This document shows positions 34,785-43,520 of a stretch of DNA of 64,000 nt, in pieces. A program made the translations under genes and the position numbers. The stretch covers positions 1-64,000 of the forward strand of contig CAZSQZ010000019.1 of the NCBI GenBank assembly GCA_964609215.1, read 5' to 3'. The notes under the pieces are model-generated. The model was not told the DNA's origin and did no database searches. It saw only the letters and a list, made by a program, of their open reading frames with translations. The stretch is from JABDKJ01 sp964609215. GTDB lineage: Bacteria; Bacteroidota; Bacteroidia; Flavobacteriales_D; JABDKJ01. Every line of letters starts with the position of its first letter. Within the stretch, counting starts at the first letter, position 1.

Positions 34785-36173
34785 ATGGTTGAACTTATTT
34801 CCAAATTTGAAAGCTTACTGGGTGAGAAAGGAGTGAAGAAAAACACTGACCTGTTAGAGTATTATTCGCATATCTGGAAAATGGAAGAGCCTTTAAATGC
34901 TTTATGTCTTTTACTTCCACGTTCTACAGATCATGTTTCCGGGATACTTAGAATTTGTTTTGACCATAATCAACCTGTTGTTGCTTTTGGAGGTAAAACT
35001 AATTTAGTTGGAAGTACGGAATGCAATTCAAATGAAGTAGTCATTTCTTTTGAAAAGATGAACCAAATTGAGGAGCTTGACACTGGTTCAAGATCAATGA
35101 CAGTGCAAGCAGGAGTTATCTTAGAAACTGTTCAAAATGCAGTGCAGAAAGAAAATCTTTTATTTCCATTAAATTTTGGAGCAAAAGGCTCTGCACAAAT
35201 AGGAGGGGTTATTTCTACCAATGCAGGAGGAATGAGGGTTTTAAGATATGGTATGACCCGCAATTTAATTTTAGGATTGGAAGTTGTTCTGCCAGATGGA
35301 ACGATTCTGAATTCTATGAAGAAAATAATTAAGGATAATTCTGCATATGACTTGAAGCAACTTTTTATGGGGTCAGAAGGAACTTTGGGCTTAATTACTC
35401 GTGCCGTTTTAAGGTTGCATGAGTTGCCAAAGAGCAGAACATGTTCATTTATTGGAATTAATTCTTACGATAATGTTGTTCGACTTTTAAAGCATATGGA
35501 TCAAGGTTTAGCGGGTACCTTATCTGCATTTGAATTGATATGGACCAATACTTTTAAACAAATGCTTTCACCGGAAGAGGTTCCAAATTTATTGGCCTTA
35601 AACTATGATTATTATGTCTTAGTTGAGTCTTTAGGAGGAGATTATGAGAAAGACAGAATGACAACAGAAAAACTTTTGGAGGAGGCTATGAAGAGTGGAA
35701 TAATAGAAGATGCGGTTTTAGCAAATTCCTCCGATGAAAAGGATGCTTTTTTTAGAATTAGAGAAGATGTTCATGTACTGAAGCAGCAATGCGCCTTCGA
35801 CCAGCATTTTGATATTTCATTACCCATTCCGAGCATAGGCGATACTATTCAAGAGATAAGCGATGAACTCTATAAATTGGAAGGTGTCCAAAAAATTTAC
35901 GCCTTCGGTCATGTTGCGGATGGAAACATTCATTTTATGATTGGAAAAGAAAACGCTTCATTGGAATTAAAGAAGAAAATAGATCAAATCGTGTACACTC
36001 CTTTAAAAGCTCTTGGCGGTTCAGTATCTGCAGAGCATGGTATTGGATTGCATAAAAAGGACTATTTGAATTTGTGCAGAACGGAGGAAGAGATTAACGT
36101 GATGAAAAATTTGAAAAAGTCTCTGGACCCGAAAAATATTCTTAATCGTGGAAAGGTTTTATCACTTGATTAG
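34785..36173 (+). CDS. FAD-binding oxidoreductase of the GlcD / D-2-hydroxyacid dehydrogenase type
   Basis: The product is 462 residues. The FAD-binding type 4 domain (about 36-175) shows 'PVVAFGGKTNLVGST', 'GAKGSAQIGGVISTNAGGMR' and 'GSEGTLGLITRAVL'. The FAD-oxidase C-terminal domain (about 215-458) has 'FGHVADGNIHFM' and 'SAEHGIGLHKKDYL'. The family oxidises D-lactate, glycolate or D-2-hydroxyglutarate. Specificity cannot be read from sequence. No iron-sulfur domain is fused. Single gene. Confidence 0.88.
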   Translation: MVELISKFESLLGEKGVKKNTDLLEYYSHIWKMEEPLNALCLLLPRSTDHVSGILRICFDHNQPVVAFGGKTNLVGSTECNSNEVVISFEKMNQIEELDTGSRSMTVQAGVILETVQNAVQKENLLFPLNFGAKGSAQIGGVISTNAGGMRVLRYGMTRNLILGLEVVLPDGTILNSMKKIIKDNSAYDLKQLFMGSEGTLGLITRAVLRLHELPKSRTCSFIGINSYDNVVRLLKHMDQGLAGTLSAFELIWTNTFKQMLSPEEVPNLLALNYDYYVLVESLGGDYEKDRMTTEKLLEEAMKSGIIEDAVLANSSDEKDAFFRIREDVHVLKQQCAFDQHFDISLPIPSIGDTIQEISDELYKLEGVQKIYAFGHVADGNIHFMIGKENASLELKKKIDQIVYTPLKALGGSVSAEHGIGLHKKDYLNLCRTEEEINVMKNLKKSLDPKNILNRGKVLSLD

Positions 36174-36325
36174 ATTGGTATATGGATATAGGGCTGGATT
36201 AAGTTTTCTAAAATGAATTTTAAATGTTGAGTTCTGAATTCTAAATCATCAATTCTCAACTATCAGCTATCAATTCCAAATTAGCCTAATTAAAATATCT
36301 TTGCTTAATCTTAAAAGAAACAGAT
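36174..36325. other. Intergenic repeat-like segment before the DAHP synthase gene
   Basis: Bases 36247-36290 are a low-complexity A/T-rich run whose reverse complement contains TTGAGAATTGAT and TTGGAATTGATAGC. The 12-mer TTGAGAATTGAT recurs in the array at 52406-52584 (at 52452-52463). A -7-like element TATCTTTG is at 36296-36303. Confidence 0.45.
36296..36303 (+). promoter_or_regulatory. -7 promoter element of the DAHP synthase gene
   Basis: TATCTTTG matches TAnnTTTG and lies 22 nt before the TTG start. No -33 element was found at the expected distance. Confidence 0.4.
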
Positions 36326-37399
36326 TTGAGTGAATCCTGGCTTAATTCCCAACATGAACCTTTCTTAATCAGTGGCCCTTGCAGCGCAGAGACAGAAGGA
36401 CAAACTTTGGAAACTGCAAAACGTCTCGCGGCAGCAGGAAAGGTTAGTGTTATTAGAGCAGGAGTTTGGAAGCCGAGAACAAGACCTGGAAGTTTTGAAG
36501 GGGTGGGAGAGGTTGCTTTATCCTGGCTTAATAAGGTTCAAAAAGCAACCAATCTTCCTGTGTGTGTTGAAGTTGCCAATGCTGAACATGTGGAACTTTG
36601 TTTGAAAGCGGGAATTGATATTTTTTGGATTGGTGCAAGAACAACAGTAAATCCATTTGCTGTGCAAGAAATCGCTGATGCACTCAATGGTGTTGATATT
36701 CCCATTTTTCTAAAAAATCCGATCAATGCAGATCTTGCTCTTTGGTTGGGGGGAATTGAGAGACTAAGTCAAAGCGGCCTTAAGCGAATAGGAAGCATAC
36801 ACAGAGGTTTTTCTTATCTAGGAGAAACCTATTATCGAAACAGACCTAACTGGCAGTTGGCTATAGCTTTTATGAATGAAATGCCTGAGATTCCATTGCT
36901 ATGTGACCCAAGTCATATTTGTGGTAGGAGAGATATTTTAAAAGATGTAGCTCAAAAGGCGATGGATTTGAATTTTGATGGTCTTATGTTGGAATCACAT
37001 ATCGATCCAGATAATGCGTGGAGCGATGCTGCTCAACAAATAACTCCTGAGGTTCTTTCCGATTTGATGAATGATCTTGTTCTAAGACAGCATAGAGAAT
37101 GGGATCAGGGGCTTCAGAAGAAAATTGACTTATTGCGAAATCAAATTGATCATATTGATTCTGAGATATTCAACTTACTTGCAAGTAGAATGGATGTTGC
37201 AAGAGAAATAGGAGACTATAAAAAGGAACATGACATGACCATTCTTCAACCCAAAAGATGGGCAGAAATAATGAAAACAGGAAAAGCTTTTGCACAGAAA
37301 TACGGTCTTAGTGATGAATTCATAGAAAAATATCTATGGGCCATCCATGACGAGAGTATAAATCAGCAGGAGCAGGTAATGAAGGGAAAAAAGATTTAA
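36326..37399 (+). CDS. Fused DAHP synthase - chorismate mutase
   Basis: The product is 357 residues from a TTG at 36326. Residues 1-265 are a class I-type 3-deoxy-7-phosphoheptulonate synthase: ISGPCSAETE, GVWKPRTRPGSFEGVG, VEVANAEH and LCDPSHICG. Residues about 270-357 are an AroQ-type chorismate mutase ('LRNQIDHIDSEIFNLLASRM', 'REIGDYKKE'). It links the first step of the shikimate pathway to prephenate formation, allowing feedback through the mutase part. This fusion is well known in Bacteroidota. The stop overlaps the convergent M3 peptidase stop by 2 bp (TTAA at 37396-37399). Confidence 0.93.
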   Translation: MSESWLNSQHEPFLISGPCSAETEGQTLETAKRLAAAGKVSVIRAGVWKPRTRPGSFEGVGEVALSWLNKVQKATNLPVCVEVANAEHVELCLKAGIDIFWIGARTTVNPFAVQEIADALNGVDIPIFLKNPINADLALWLGGIERLSQSGLKRIGSIHRGFSYLGETYYRNRPNWQLAIAFMNEMPEIPLLCDPSHICGRRDILKDVAQKAMDLNFDGLMLESHIDPDNAWSDAAQQITPEVLSDLMNDLVLRQHREWDQGLQKKIDLLRNQIDHIDSEIFNLLASRMDVAREIGDYKKEHDMTILQPKRWAEIMKTGKAFAQKYGLSDEFIEKYLWAIHDESINQQEQVMKGKKI

Positions 37400-39534
37400 T
37401 TACTTATCGGAAAACCTCTGTCTCTCATCAAAGCCTCAATCTTTGCATCTCTGCCTCTAAACATTCTATATGCCTCAGCAGGATCAATTGCGTTTCTTGG
37501 AGCAAATAAGGTTTCCACCATTTTCTTAGCTAGGTTCTTATCGTAATAACCGCCTGGTGCATTTTCAAATGCTTCAGCAGCATCTGAGGTTAAAACATCT
37601 GCCCACATATAACCATAATATCCGGTAGCATATCCTTCTCCACTAAAAACATGACTGAAATGAGGTGTTCTATGTCGCATGCAAATCTCTTCGGGCATAT
37701 TCATTTCTTTCAACGTTTCCCTTTCAAAAGAATCTATGTCCAAACCTTCAGGGTCCATCATGTGATATTTCATATCCATAATAGCAGAAGCCATATATTC
37801 AGTTGTGGAGAATCCCTGATTAAAAGTAGATGCGTTTTTAATTTTTGCCAATAGTTCTGCTGGGATGGGCTCACTAGTTTTATAGTGTAATAAATAATTA
37901 TTGATGACTTCATCTGTGCTTAACCACCTTTCTAATAGTTGAGATTGGAACTCAGTATAATCTCTAACTCCGCTATTAAGAGTTGGATACTTTACATTAG
38001 CAGAAAGGAAGTGCAATGCATGTCCCATTTCATGAAAGAAGGTTGTTGCATCATCCCAGGAAATAAGAACAGGTTCACCTTCTTTTCCCTTAATGAAATT
38101 TGAGTTGTTAGAGCATAGCACTGTTACTTTTCCATCAAAATTGGTGTAATCTCTATAGGTTGTAGCCCAAGCTCCAGAGCGTTTTCCTTTTCTTGCATAA
38201 GGGTCTAAGTACCATAGTCCTATATGATCTCCACTAGTTTTATCTATCACTTCCCAAACTTTTACATCTTCATGAAAGACAGGAACAGAGCCTTCAGGGA
38301 CAGCAGAAAATTTAAAATTGAACAACTCGCCAGAAACAAAAAACATGGCTTCTCTTAGTTTATCCAATTGGAGATAATTTTTTACTTCGTCACTGTCTAA
38401 ATCGTATTTCTTCTTTCTTACTTTTTCAGCGTAGTAACGATAATCCCATGGAGCAATTCTTAAGTTCGCCCCTTCAGCATTTGCAATTGCTTGCATATCT
38501 ACAACTTCTTCCGATACTCGAGCTATTGCCGCAGGCCACACTGCATCTAAAAGCCCTAATGCATTCTCTGGATTTTTTGCCATTCTATTCTGTAAACGCC
38601 ATTCAGCAAAATTGCTATGTCCTAAAAGCTGTACCCGTTCATTTCTTAGCTTCAAAATATCTACGATGATTTGATTGTTGTCAAACTCATCTCCGTTGTC
38701 ACCACGAGCGTAATAGGTTTCCCAAACTTTTTTTCTTAGTTCTCTCTCATCTGAATAAGTAAGAAATGGATCCATGGAAGAACGCGTATTGGTAATTGCG
38801 TACATACCTTCTTTTCCATTATCTATTGCTGTTTGCGCAGCACTTGCTATATAGGATTCTGAAAGACCGCTCAATTGATCTTTGTTAATGTAGGTCACAT
38901 AATATTCTTCATCATGTAATACATTATTTGAAAAGGTGGTATAGAGCGTAGAGAGTTCCTTATTTATTTCAGCATATCGTTTTTTCTTATTGGCATCCAG
39001 TTCAGCTCCATTCATTGCAAAACGTTCGTAAACCAGATTGACAACCCTTTGCTGTTCAGCGTCTAAAGGATTTTTTTGACTGTCCTCATATACCTTCTTT
39101 ATTTTCTGAAAAAGCTTTTCATTTTGAGTAATAGCTGAACTGTGTTCTGAAAGTTTTGGGGCAATAGATTTGGAAATCTCACGAAATTCTGGGCTAGACA
39201 TATTTGAGCGATATATTCCATAGAAAGTTCCTACTCTGTCTAAATCTTTGCCGCTTTTTTCCATTGCTAAAATGGTATTTGTAAAAGTAGCTTCCTCACC
39301 GCTATTAGCAATAGCTTCAATTTCTTCTAGATTCTTTTTCATGGCTATATCCATTGCTTCTTCAATGGATGATATTTCCATCTTATCGAAGGCAGGAACT
39401 CCACCATAAGGACCTGTCCATTCTTCCAATAGTAGGTTATTTGTTACGGTTTCCATTTGTTGTGCATTTTCCGAGCAAGAACCTAGGAATAGAATCATTG
39501 CAATAGTTAAGCAGGATAAAAATTGTCTTCGCAT
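37396..39534 (-). CDS. M3-family oligopeptidase lipoprotein (Dcp-like)
   Basis: The product is 712 residues. The lipoprotein signal ends in FLGSCS. The zinc site HEMGH is at residues 501-505 (FFHEMGHALHFL) with the downstream Glu of 'DYTEFQSQLLERWL'. 'SGEGYATGYYGYMWADVL' near the C-terminus is typical of M3 dipeptidyl carboxypeptidases. It degrades short peptides, and the lipidation places it in the periplasm or outer membrane. The -7 element TAAATTTG sits 5 nt before the start. Confidence 0.9.
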   Translation of the reverse strand: MRRQFLSCLTIAMILFLGSCSENAQQMETVTNNLLLEEWTGPYGGVPAFDKMEISSIEEAMDIAMKKNLEEIEAIANSGEEATFTNTILAMEKSGKDLDRVGTFYGIYRSNMSSPEFREISKSIAPKLSEHSSAITQNEKLFQKIKKVYEDSQKNPLDAEQQRVVNLVYERFAMNGAELDANKKKRYAEINKELSTLYTTFSNNVLHDEEYYVTYINKDQLSGLSESYIASAAQTAIDNGKEGMYAITNTRSSMDPFLTYSDERELRKKVWETYYARGDNGDEFDNNQIIVDILKLRNERVQLLGHSNFAEWRLQNRMAKNPENALGLLDAVWPAAIARVSEEVVDMQAIANAEGANLRIAPWDYRYYAEKVRKKKYDLDSDEVKNYLQLDKLREAMFFVSGELFNFKFSAVPEGSVPVFHEDVKVWEVIDKTSGDHIGLWYLDPYARKGKRSGAWATTYRDYTNFDGKVTVLCSNNSNFIKGKEGEPVLISWDDATTFFHEMGHALHFLSANVKYPTLNSGVRDYTEFQSQLLERWLSTDEVINNYLLHYKTSEPIPAELLAKIKNASTFNQGFSTTEYMASAIMDMKYHMMDPEGLDIDSFERETLKEMNMPEEICMRHRTPHFSHVFSGEGYATGYYGYMWADVLTSDAAEAFENAPGGYYDKNLAKKMVETLFAPRNAIDPAEAYRMFRGRDAKIEALMRDRGFPISN

Positions 39535-39539
39535 TTGTT

Positions 39540-39547
39540 CAAATTTA
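39540..39547 (-). promoter_or_regulatory. -7 promoter element of the M3 peptidase gene
   Basis: Minus-strand TAAATTTG (39547-39540) matches TAnnTTTG. The start codon is 5 nt away, implying a near-leaderless transcript. Confidence 0.4.
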
Positions 39548-39569
39548 TAGCTAAAATAAGAGGATTTTC

Positions 39570-39911
39570 TTATTTGATCATTTCATTAAATTCCAAGGCT
39601 TTTTCAATCCAAAAATCAAGATCTTTTTCGCTATCAAAACCGATGGGATCAATAAATAAAAAGCCGCGCATAACCTTTCCCGTAAAATCCATAATACGAC
39701 TTCCTTCTTTTTCCAACAATTCTTCATAAGGTAATTTGCCTACTCTTACCATTAATCTGTCTTGATTGGTTTTTTTATCAATGTCTATACCCACACACAT
39801 TTTATCATTGACCATGAAAATTAGGCCTCCCATCATTTTCTTTTCAAGGACCTTATCCGTTTTCTTTAACCGAAGTCTAACTCTGTCTGCAAGATAATCG
39901 CTAAACGCCAT
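39570..39911 (-). CDS. TfoX/Sxy N-terminal-domain protein
   Basis: The product is 113 residues. 'EKKMMGGLIFMVNDKMCVGIDIDKK' and 'RIMDFTGKVMRGFLFIDPIG' match the TfoX N-terminal domain. No C-terminal helical domain is present, as in most Bacteroidota members. TfoX controls competence in some gammaproteobacteria; that role is not established here. Confidence 0.82.
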   Translation of the reverse strand: MAFSDYLADRVRLRLKKTDKVLEKKMMGGLIFMVNDKMCVGIDIDKKTNQDRLMVRVGKLPYEELLEKEGSRIMDFTGKVMRGFLFIDPIGFDSEKDLDFWIEKALEFNEMIK

Positions 39912-39935
39912 TTCAATTATTTGCTTTCAATATAA

Positions 39936-39970
39936 AAATGAAAAACCCGCTTACCAAAAGACAGCGGGTT
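39936..39970 (-). terminator. Intrinsic terminator of the 40018-41649 T9SS gene
   Basis: Stem AACCCGCT (39944-39951) / AGCGGGTT (39963-39970) with an 11-nt loop; on the minus strand a T-rich tail follows (TTTTTCATTTTT). Confidence 0.75.
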
Positions 39971-40017
39971 AATTCAGTTTTAGGGCTTGGAATGGATTTA
40001 ATTTTTTGAAGGCTTAT

Positions 40018-41649
40018 TTAGTACTTGAAAATTCTTTTGCTCAAAGTATTTGCAGATTTAACATCAATCAGTCTTAGTAGATAAACTCCATTCTGCAGAA
40101 AGTCAAGATCAATTCTATTAGAGTTATGGGTAGTACTTGATTCAAATATTTTACGACCATTTAAATCAAGTATTTCAATATTAAGCTGACCTGGTAAGCC
40201 ATCTAGGTTAATACTGCCATTGCTTGGATTTGGATAAATAGTTACATTCTGGAAATAAGCTTCTTCAATAGAGACAAATAACTCACAGTCTATGGATGAA
40301 CCGCTTTCTATAAAACCTTGAGGACTCAAATCCTGACCAGCAAGCCCAGGATGATCAACTGCCAACTTAGTTGCTCTAAAAGTGAAATTACCTATTGGGT
40401 TTTGACCTTGATCAAAAATGGTACTTCCATTGGTTGGGTTGATGTATTCCCAGACTATGGTGCCATCATCCTTTACCTCAAAAAACCTTCCATTTGCCCC
40501 TTCACAAATAAAAGTGTTTCCATTATCTAAACGTTGAGAACCAGAAATAAAAGAAGAGAAAAAATCTGTAACCACAGGTGCTTCATAAATCCATGAATAA
40601 TTTTCTGGGCCATAATTATTTGAATCCAGCACATAACTTCCATCAATGTTTAAGGGAGGTTCAATGACGAGTACAGAAGAATGTCCAAAGCTCTGTCTGT
40701 TGTTGAAGATGAGAATATTTCCTTCATCAGTGCCTGTTTCAATCCATTCCGCATCATGCTGTCTTCCCAGTGTTTGGTCCGCTATTGTACCTGAATCATA
40801 GGAAATAGGATTTCCCCAACGGTATAAAAAGTCTCCACCTTTTCCATATATGCCTCCATTGTGACCAGCTGCTTCCTCAGTACTTGTTGAGTGATCAATT
40901 ACCCATATTTCGTTTAAGTGATTAATGCTAAGTAGAATTTGATCTAACTCCTCATTGTAATCTACGGAGTTAATATGCAACCAATCTATAACACTTCCTC
41001 CGTCCGGATGAAAATTCACATTCAGTAATTCTGGATGCTCGGAGACCACTCCAAAATTATCCTTGGTTTCATCAAAGTCTTGAATCAGGTGATCCCAAGC
41101 TCTCCATTCCCATACAATTGTTCCACCTCCATTATCAAGGTCTGGAGCTATCTCAACAATTTTCTCAGACCAAAAATTAGAACCAAATACTTCTCTTCCT
41201 GCCTGTTCAACTTCATCACTACCTATCCTCTCCCAAACTATTGCAAGAATATTCCCATTTGGCAAATATGAAATATCATGGTGCTGACATTCCATATCAC
41301 TTGAAATTGTATACGTCCAAATAACGTTGCTTTCCCAGTCCAACATTTCTATTCCACCGCCAGTTCCACCAGCAGGAAAGGAAGTGTTCCCAACATTTTT
41401 GGTTCTTAAAAGGATTCCATTATTAAGAAGATACATAGAATTTCCTGGTCCGGTAGATGAATTCCATTCATGTACTTTCTCTCCACAATTGTCAATTAGA
41501 TAGGTCTTTTGACTACCCAATGAAGCAAACAAGGTATAGCCGTTAAATGCATCAGAACTATTTTCAAAAAGTCCAATGGTCTGTTGTCCAAAAAGAGAAA
41601 TAGGGAAGACAAAAATGAAAAATTTCAATGCTGTTCTAATGCAATTCAT
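40018..41649 (-). CDS. Aryl-sulfate sulfotransferase-like protein with T9SS sorting domain
   Basis: The product is 543 residues with a signal peptide (about 1-21). The middle (about 30-455) has repeated blade-like units with conserved His/Trp motifs: 'ECQHHDISYLPNGNIL', 'WEWRAWDHLIQDFDETKD', 'WLHINSVDYNEELDQILLS', 'RQHDAEWI' and 'GNTFICEGANGR'. This fits the arylsulfotransferase (ASST, Arylsulfotran) beta-propeller. The C-terminus is a T9SS type A domain (TIYPNPSNGSINL ... NGVYLLRL). ASST moves sulfate between phenols without PAPS. His residues look conserved but the donor/acceptor is unknown. Divergent from a paralog at 41801. Confidence 0.82.
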   Translation of the reverse strand: MNCIRTALKFFIFVFPISLFGQQTIGLFENSSDAFNGYTLFASLGSQKTYLIDNCGEKVHEWNSSTGPGNSMYLLNNGILLRTKNVGNTSFPAGGTGGGIEMLDWESNVIWTYTISSDMECQHHDISYLPNGNILAIVWERIGSDEVEQAGREVFGSNFWSEKIVEIAPDLDNGGGTIVWEWRAWDHLIQDFDETKDNFGVVSEHPELLNVNFHPDGGSVIDWLHINSVDYNEELDQILLSINHLNEIWVIDHSTSTEEAAGHNGGIYGKGGDFLYRWGNPISYDSGTIADQTLGRQHDAEWIETGTDEGNILIFNNRQSFGHSSVLVIEPPLNIDGSYVLDSNNYGPENYSWIYEAPVVTDFFSSFISGSQRLDNGNTFICEGANGRFFEVKDDGTIVWEYINPTNGSTIFDQGQNPIGNFTFRATKLAVDHPGLAGQDLSPQGFIESGSSIDCELFVSIEEAYFQNVTIYPNPSNGSINLDGLPGQLNIEILDLNGRKIFESSTTHNSNRIDLDFLQNGVYLLRLIDVKSANTLSKRIFKY

Positions 41650-41653
41650 GCTT

Positions 41654-41661
41654 CAAAAATA
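41654..41661 (-). promoter_or_regulatory. -7 element for the 40018-41649 gene
   Basis: Minus-strand TATTTTTG (41661-41654) matches TAnnTTTG and lies 4 nt before the start. No -33 element found at the right distance. Confidence 0.35.
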
Positions 41662-41720
41662 CATTTTATCTGGCTTAGGTAAGGACTTTACTTCATTTCA
41701 GAAATTGCACACTATTGTTA

Positions 41721-41739
41721 TTTCAATTAATAATTGAAA
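41721..41739. promoter_or_regulatory. Perfect 19-bp dyad between divergent sulfotransferase-like genes
   Basis: TTTCAATTA-A-TAATTGAAA has 9-bp arms around one base. It lies 10 bp upstream of the -33 element of the 41801 gene and about 70 bp from the start of the other. Position and symmetry suggest a regulator site; the AT-richness allows chance. Confidence 0.4.
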
Positions 41740-41749
41740 GTACTTTCGG

Positions 41750-41783
41750 TTTGCTAATTGACGTTTTTTATTTGTTAATTTTG
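41750..41783 (+). promoter_or_regulatory. Bacteroidota-type promoter of the 41801-43474 gene
   Basis: -33 TTTG (41750-41753), 22-nt spacer, -7 TAATTTTG (41776-41783), an exact TAnnTTTG. The ATG is 17 nt downstream. Confidence 0.6.
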
Positions 41784-41800
41784 TAGAGCAAATTGTTTCA

Positions 41801-43474
41801 ATGAGAACTAAACTTGTTTTTCTTGCTTTTATCGGCATTTCTTTAATAGCGCAGCTAAATGCTCAAAATACGGTGGGCCTTATTTCCTATGAACCAGATC
41901 AGGCTTTTGATGGATATAATTTATTCTATCCACATAATCAACCTAATGTATTTCTTATGAATAATTGTGGTGAAATTGTTCATGTTTGGGAAGATGATGC
42001 CAATTGGAGACCCGGAAATACGGCTTACTTAACCGAAGATGGGAAGCTGTATAAAGCAAAAAGAGATGCTGCAGTTGCTGGAGATGCTATTTGGGCCGGA
42101 GGCGGAGGAGCTATTCTAGAAATTAGAGATTGGGATAACACTTTGCTTTGGCAATTTGAAATGAATGATTCAATAAATCGATTGCATCATGATTTTGCCG
42201 TTACTGCGCAGGGGACCATAATTGCTTTGGCTTGGGAATATAGAAGTACAGAAGAGTGTTTGGCAGCCGGTAGAGATACGTCAACATTAGCTCAAGGAGT
42301 GATGTGGCCGGATTGGGTTTTTGAAATTGATCCAGTCAACGATTCAATTGTCTGGGAATGGAGAGCTTGGGATCATCTAGTGCAGGATTTCGATGCGACT
42401 AAAGACAATTTCGGAGTCATTGCCGAGCATCCTGAATTAATTGATGTGAATTTCGGTAGAGTAGATGGACATCCCGACTGGATGCATGGGAACAGTCTTG
42501 ATTATAATGATGAGTTAAAGCAAATCATGTTGAGTATACCTTATTTCAATGAGGTTTGGATAATTGATCATACTACAAGCACTGCTGAAGCGGCAAGCTC
42601 ACAAGGAGGTTTGAGTAATAGAGGAGGAGATTTAATGTGGAGATGGGGGAATGATTCAACCTATGCAGCCGGTAATAGTTTGGATCAACAGTTGTTTTTT
42701 CAACACGATGCACATTGGATTGATAACTACATAGAATCGAGCCATCCTTTATATGGAAAAATGGCAGTTTTTAATAATCAGGTAGGAGCAGATTTTTCTA
42801 CTGCGAATGTACTTTCACCAGCTTGGGATATGTACAACTGGTCTTATGGTACTCAAAATGGATCTTTTTTACCCAACGATTTTGACCTTACTCTTACACA
42901 TCCTACGCCAACTGAACTATGGTCAACGGGTCTTTCCAGCATTCAGATTTTGCCCAATGGAAACTTCCTTTTAACATCAGGTAGGTTTGGTTATACCTTT
43001 GAATTAACGCCAAATAATGAAATTGTTTGGGAGTATAAAACACCTTTAGTTGCTGGTAATCCTGCAAATCAAGGTGACATGCTTGCTATAAATAACAACC
43101 TTACTTTTAGAATGAATAGAATCCCAACTGACTATCCAGCCTTTGATGGTCAGGATCTTAGTCCAATGGGCTGGTTGGAATTAAATCCTGATACGAGCTT
43201 TTGCGACCTAATCATTTCAACCATGGATTTACTGGATGAGTCGAACTTTAGGGTTTTCCCAAATCCAGCACAAGATTTTATTGCAGTAGAATGGGATGGA
43301 ATGATGCAACTGGATTTAGAAGTTTACAATCTTCTAGGCGTTCAGCTACATTCCTATAGTTGCCATAGCGGTAGAAAGTATATCGATACCAGCGAGTGGA
43401 GCAATGGTGTATATCTTTTAAGTTTTCAGGCAGATGGAAATAGGTATACCAGAAAGCTCGTTCTGCAAAAGTAG
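41801..43474 (+). CDS. Aryl-sulfate sulfotransferase-like protein with T9SS sorting domain (paralog)
   Basis: The product is 557 residues with a signal peptide (about 1-22, ending LNAQ). It is clearly homologous to the divergent 40018-41649 product: both share 'EWRAWDHL.QDFD.TKDNFGV', 'W.H.NS.DYN' and 'QHDA.WI'. The propeller covers about 30-465. The sorting domain is at the end (FRVFPNPAQDFIAV ... NGVYLLSFQ). The putative catalytic His residues of the ASST family appear kept. Arylsulfatase-related surface function is inferred only. Confidence 0.82.
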   Translation: MRTKLVFLAFIGISLIAQLNAQNTVGLISYEPDQAFDGYNLFYPHNQPNVFLMNNCGEIVHVWEDDANWRPGNTAYLTEDGKLYKAKRDAAVAGDAIWAGGGGAILEIRDWDNTLLWQFEMNDSINRLHHDFAVTAQGTIIALAWEYRSTEECLAAGRDTSTLAQGVMWPDWVFEIDPVNDSIVWEWRAWDHLVQDFDATKDNFGVIAEHPELIDVNFGRVDGHPDWMHGNSLDYNDELKQIMLSIPYFNEVWIIDHTTSTAEAASSQGGLSNRGGDLMWRWGNDSTYAAGNSLDQQLFFQHDAHWIDNYIESSHPLYGKMAVFNNQVGADFSTANVLSPAWDMYNWSYGTQNGSFLPNDFDLTLTHPTPTELWSTGLSSIQILPNGNFLLTSGRFGYTFELTPNNEIVWEYKTPLVAGNPANQGDMLAINNNLTFRMNRIPTDYPAFDGQDLSPMGWLELNPDTSFCDLIISTMDLLDESNFRVFPNPAQDFIAVEWDGMMQLDLEVYNLLGVQLHSYSCHSGRKYIDTSEWSNGVYLLSFQADGNRYTRKLVLQK

Positions 43475-43520
43475 CAGATGATTATTGGATGTTAATGTTA
43501 GGTTAAAGAGGTTAGCTTAT

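Noticed and set aside
37396..37399. Shared TTAA between the stop codons of the DAHP synthase-chorismate mutase gene and the M3 peptidase gene
   Set aside because: Common in compact convergent gene pairs; no regulatory meaning evident.
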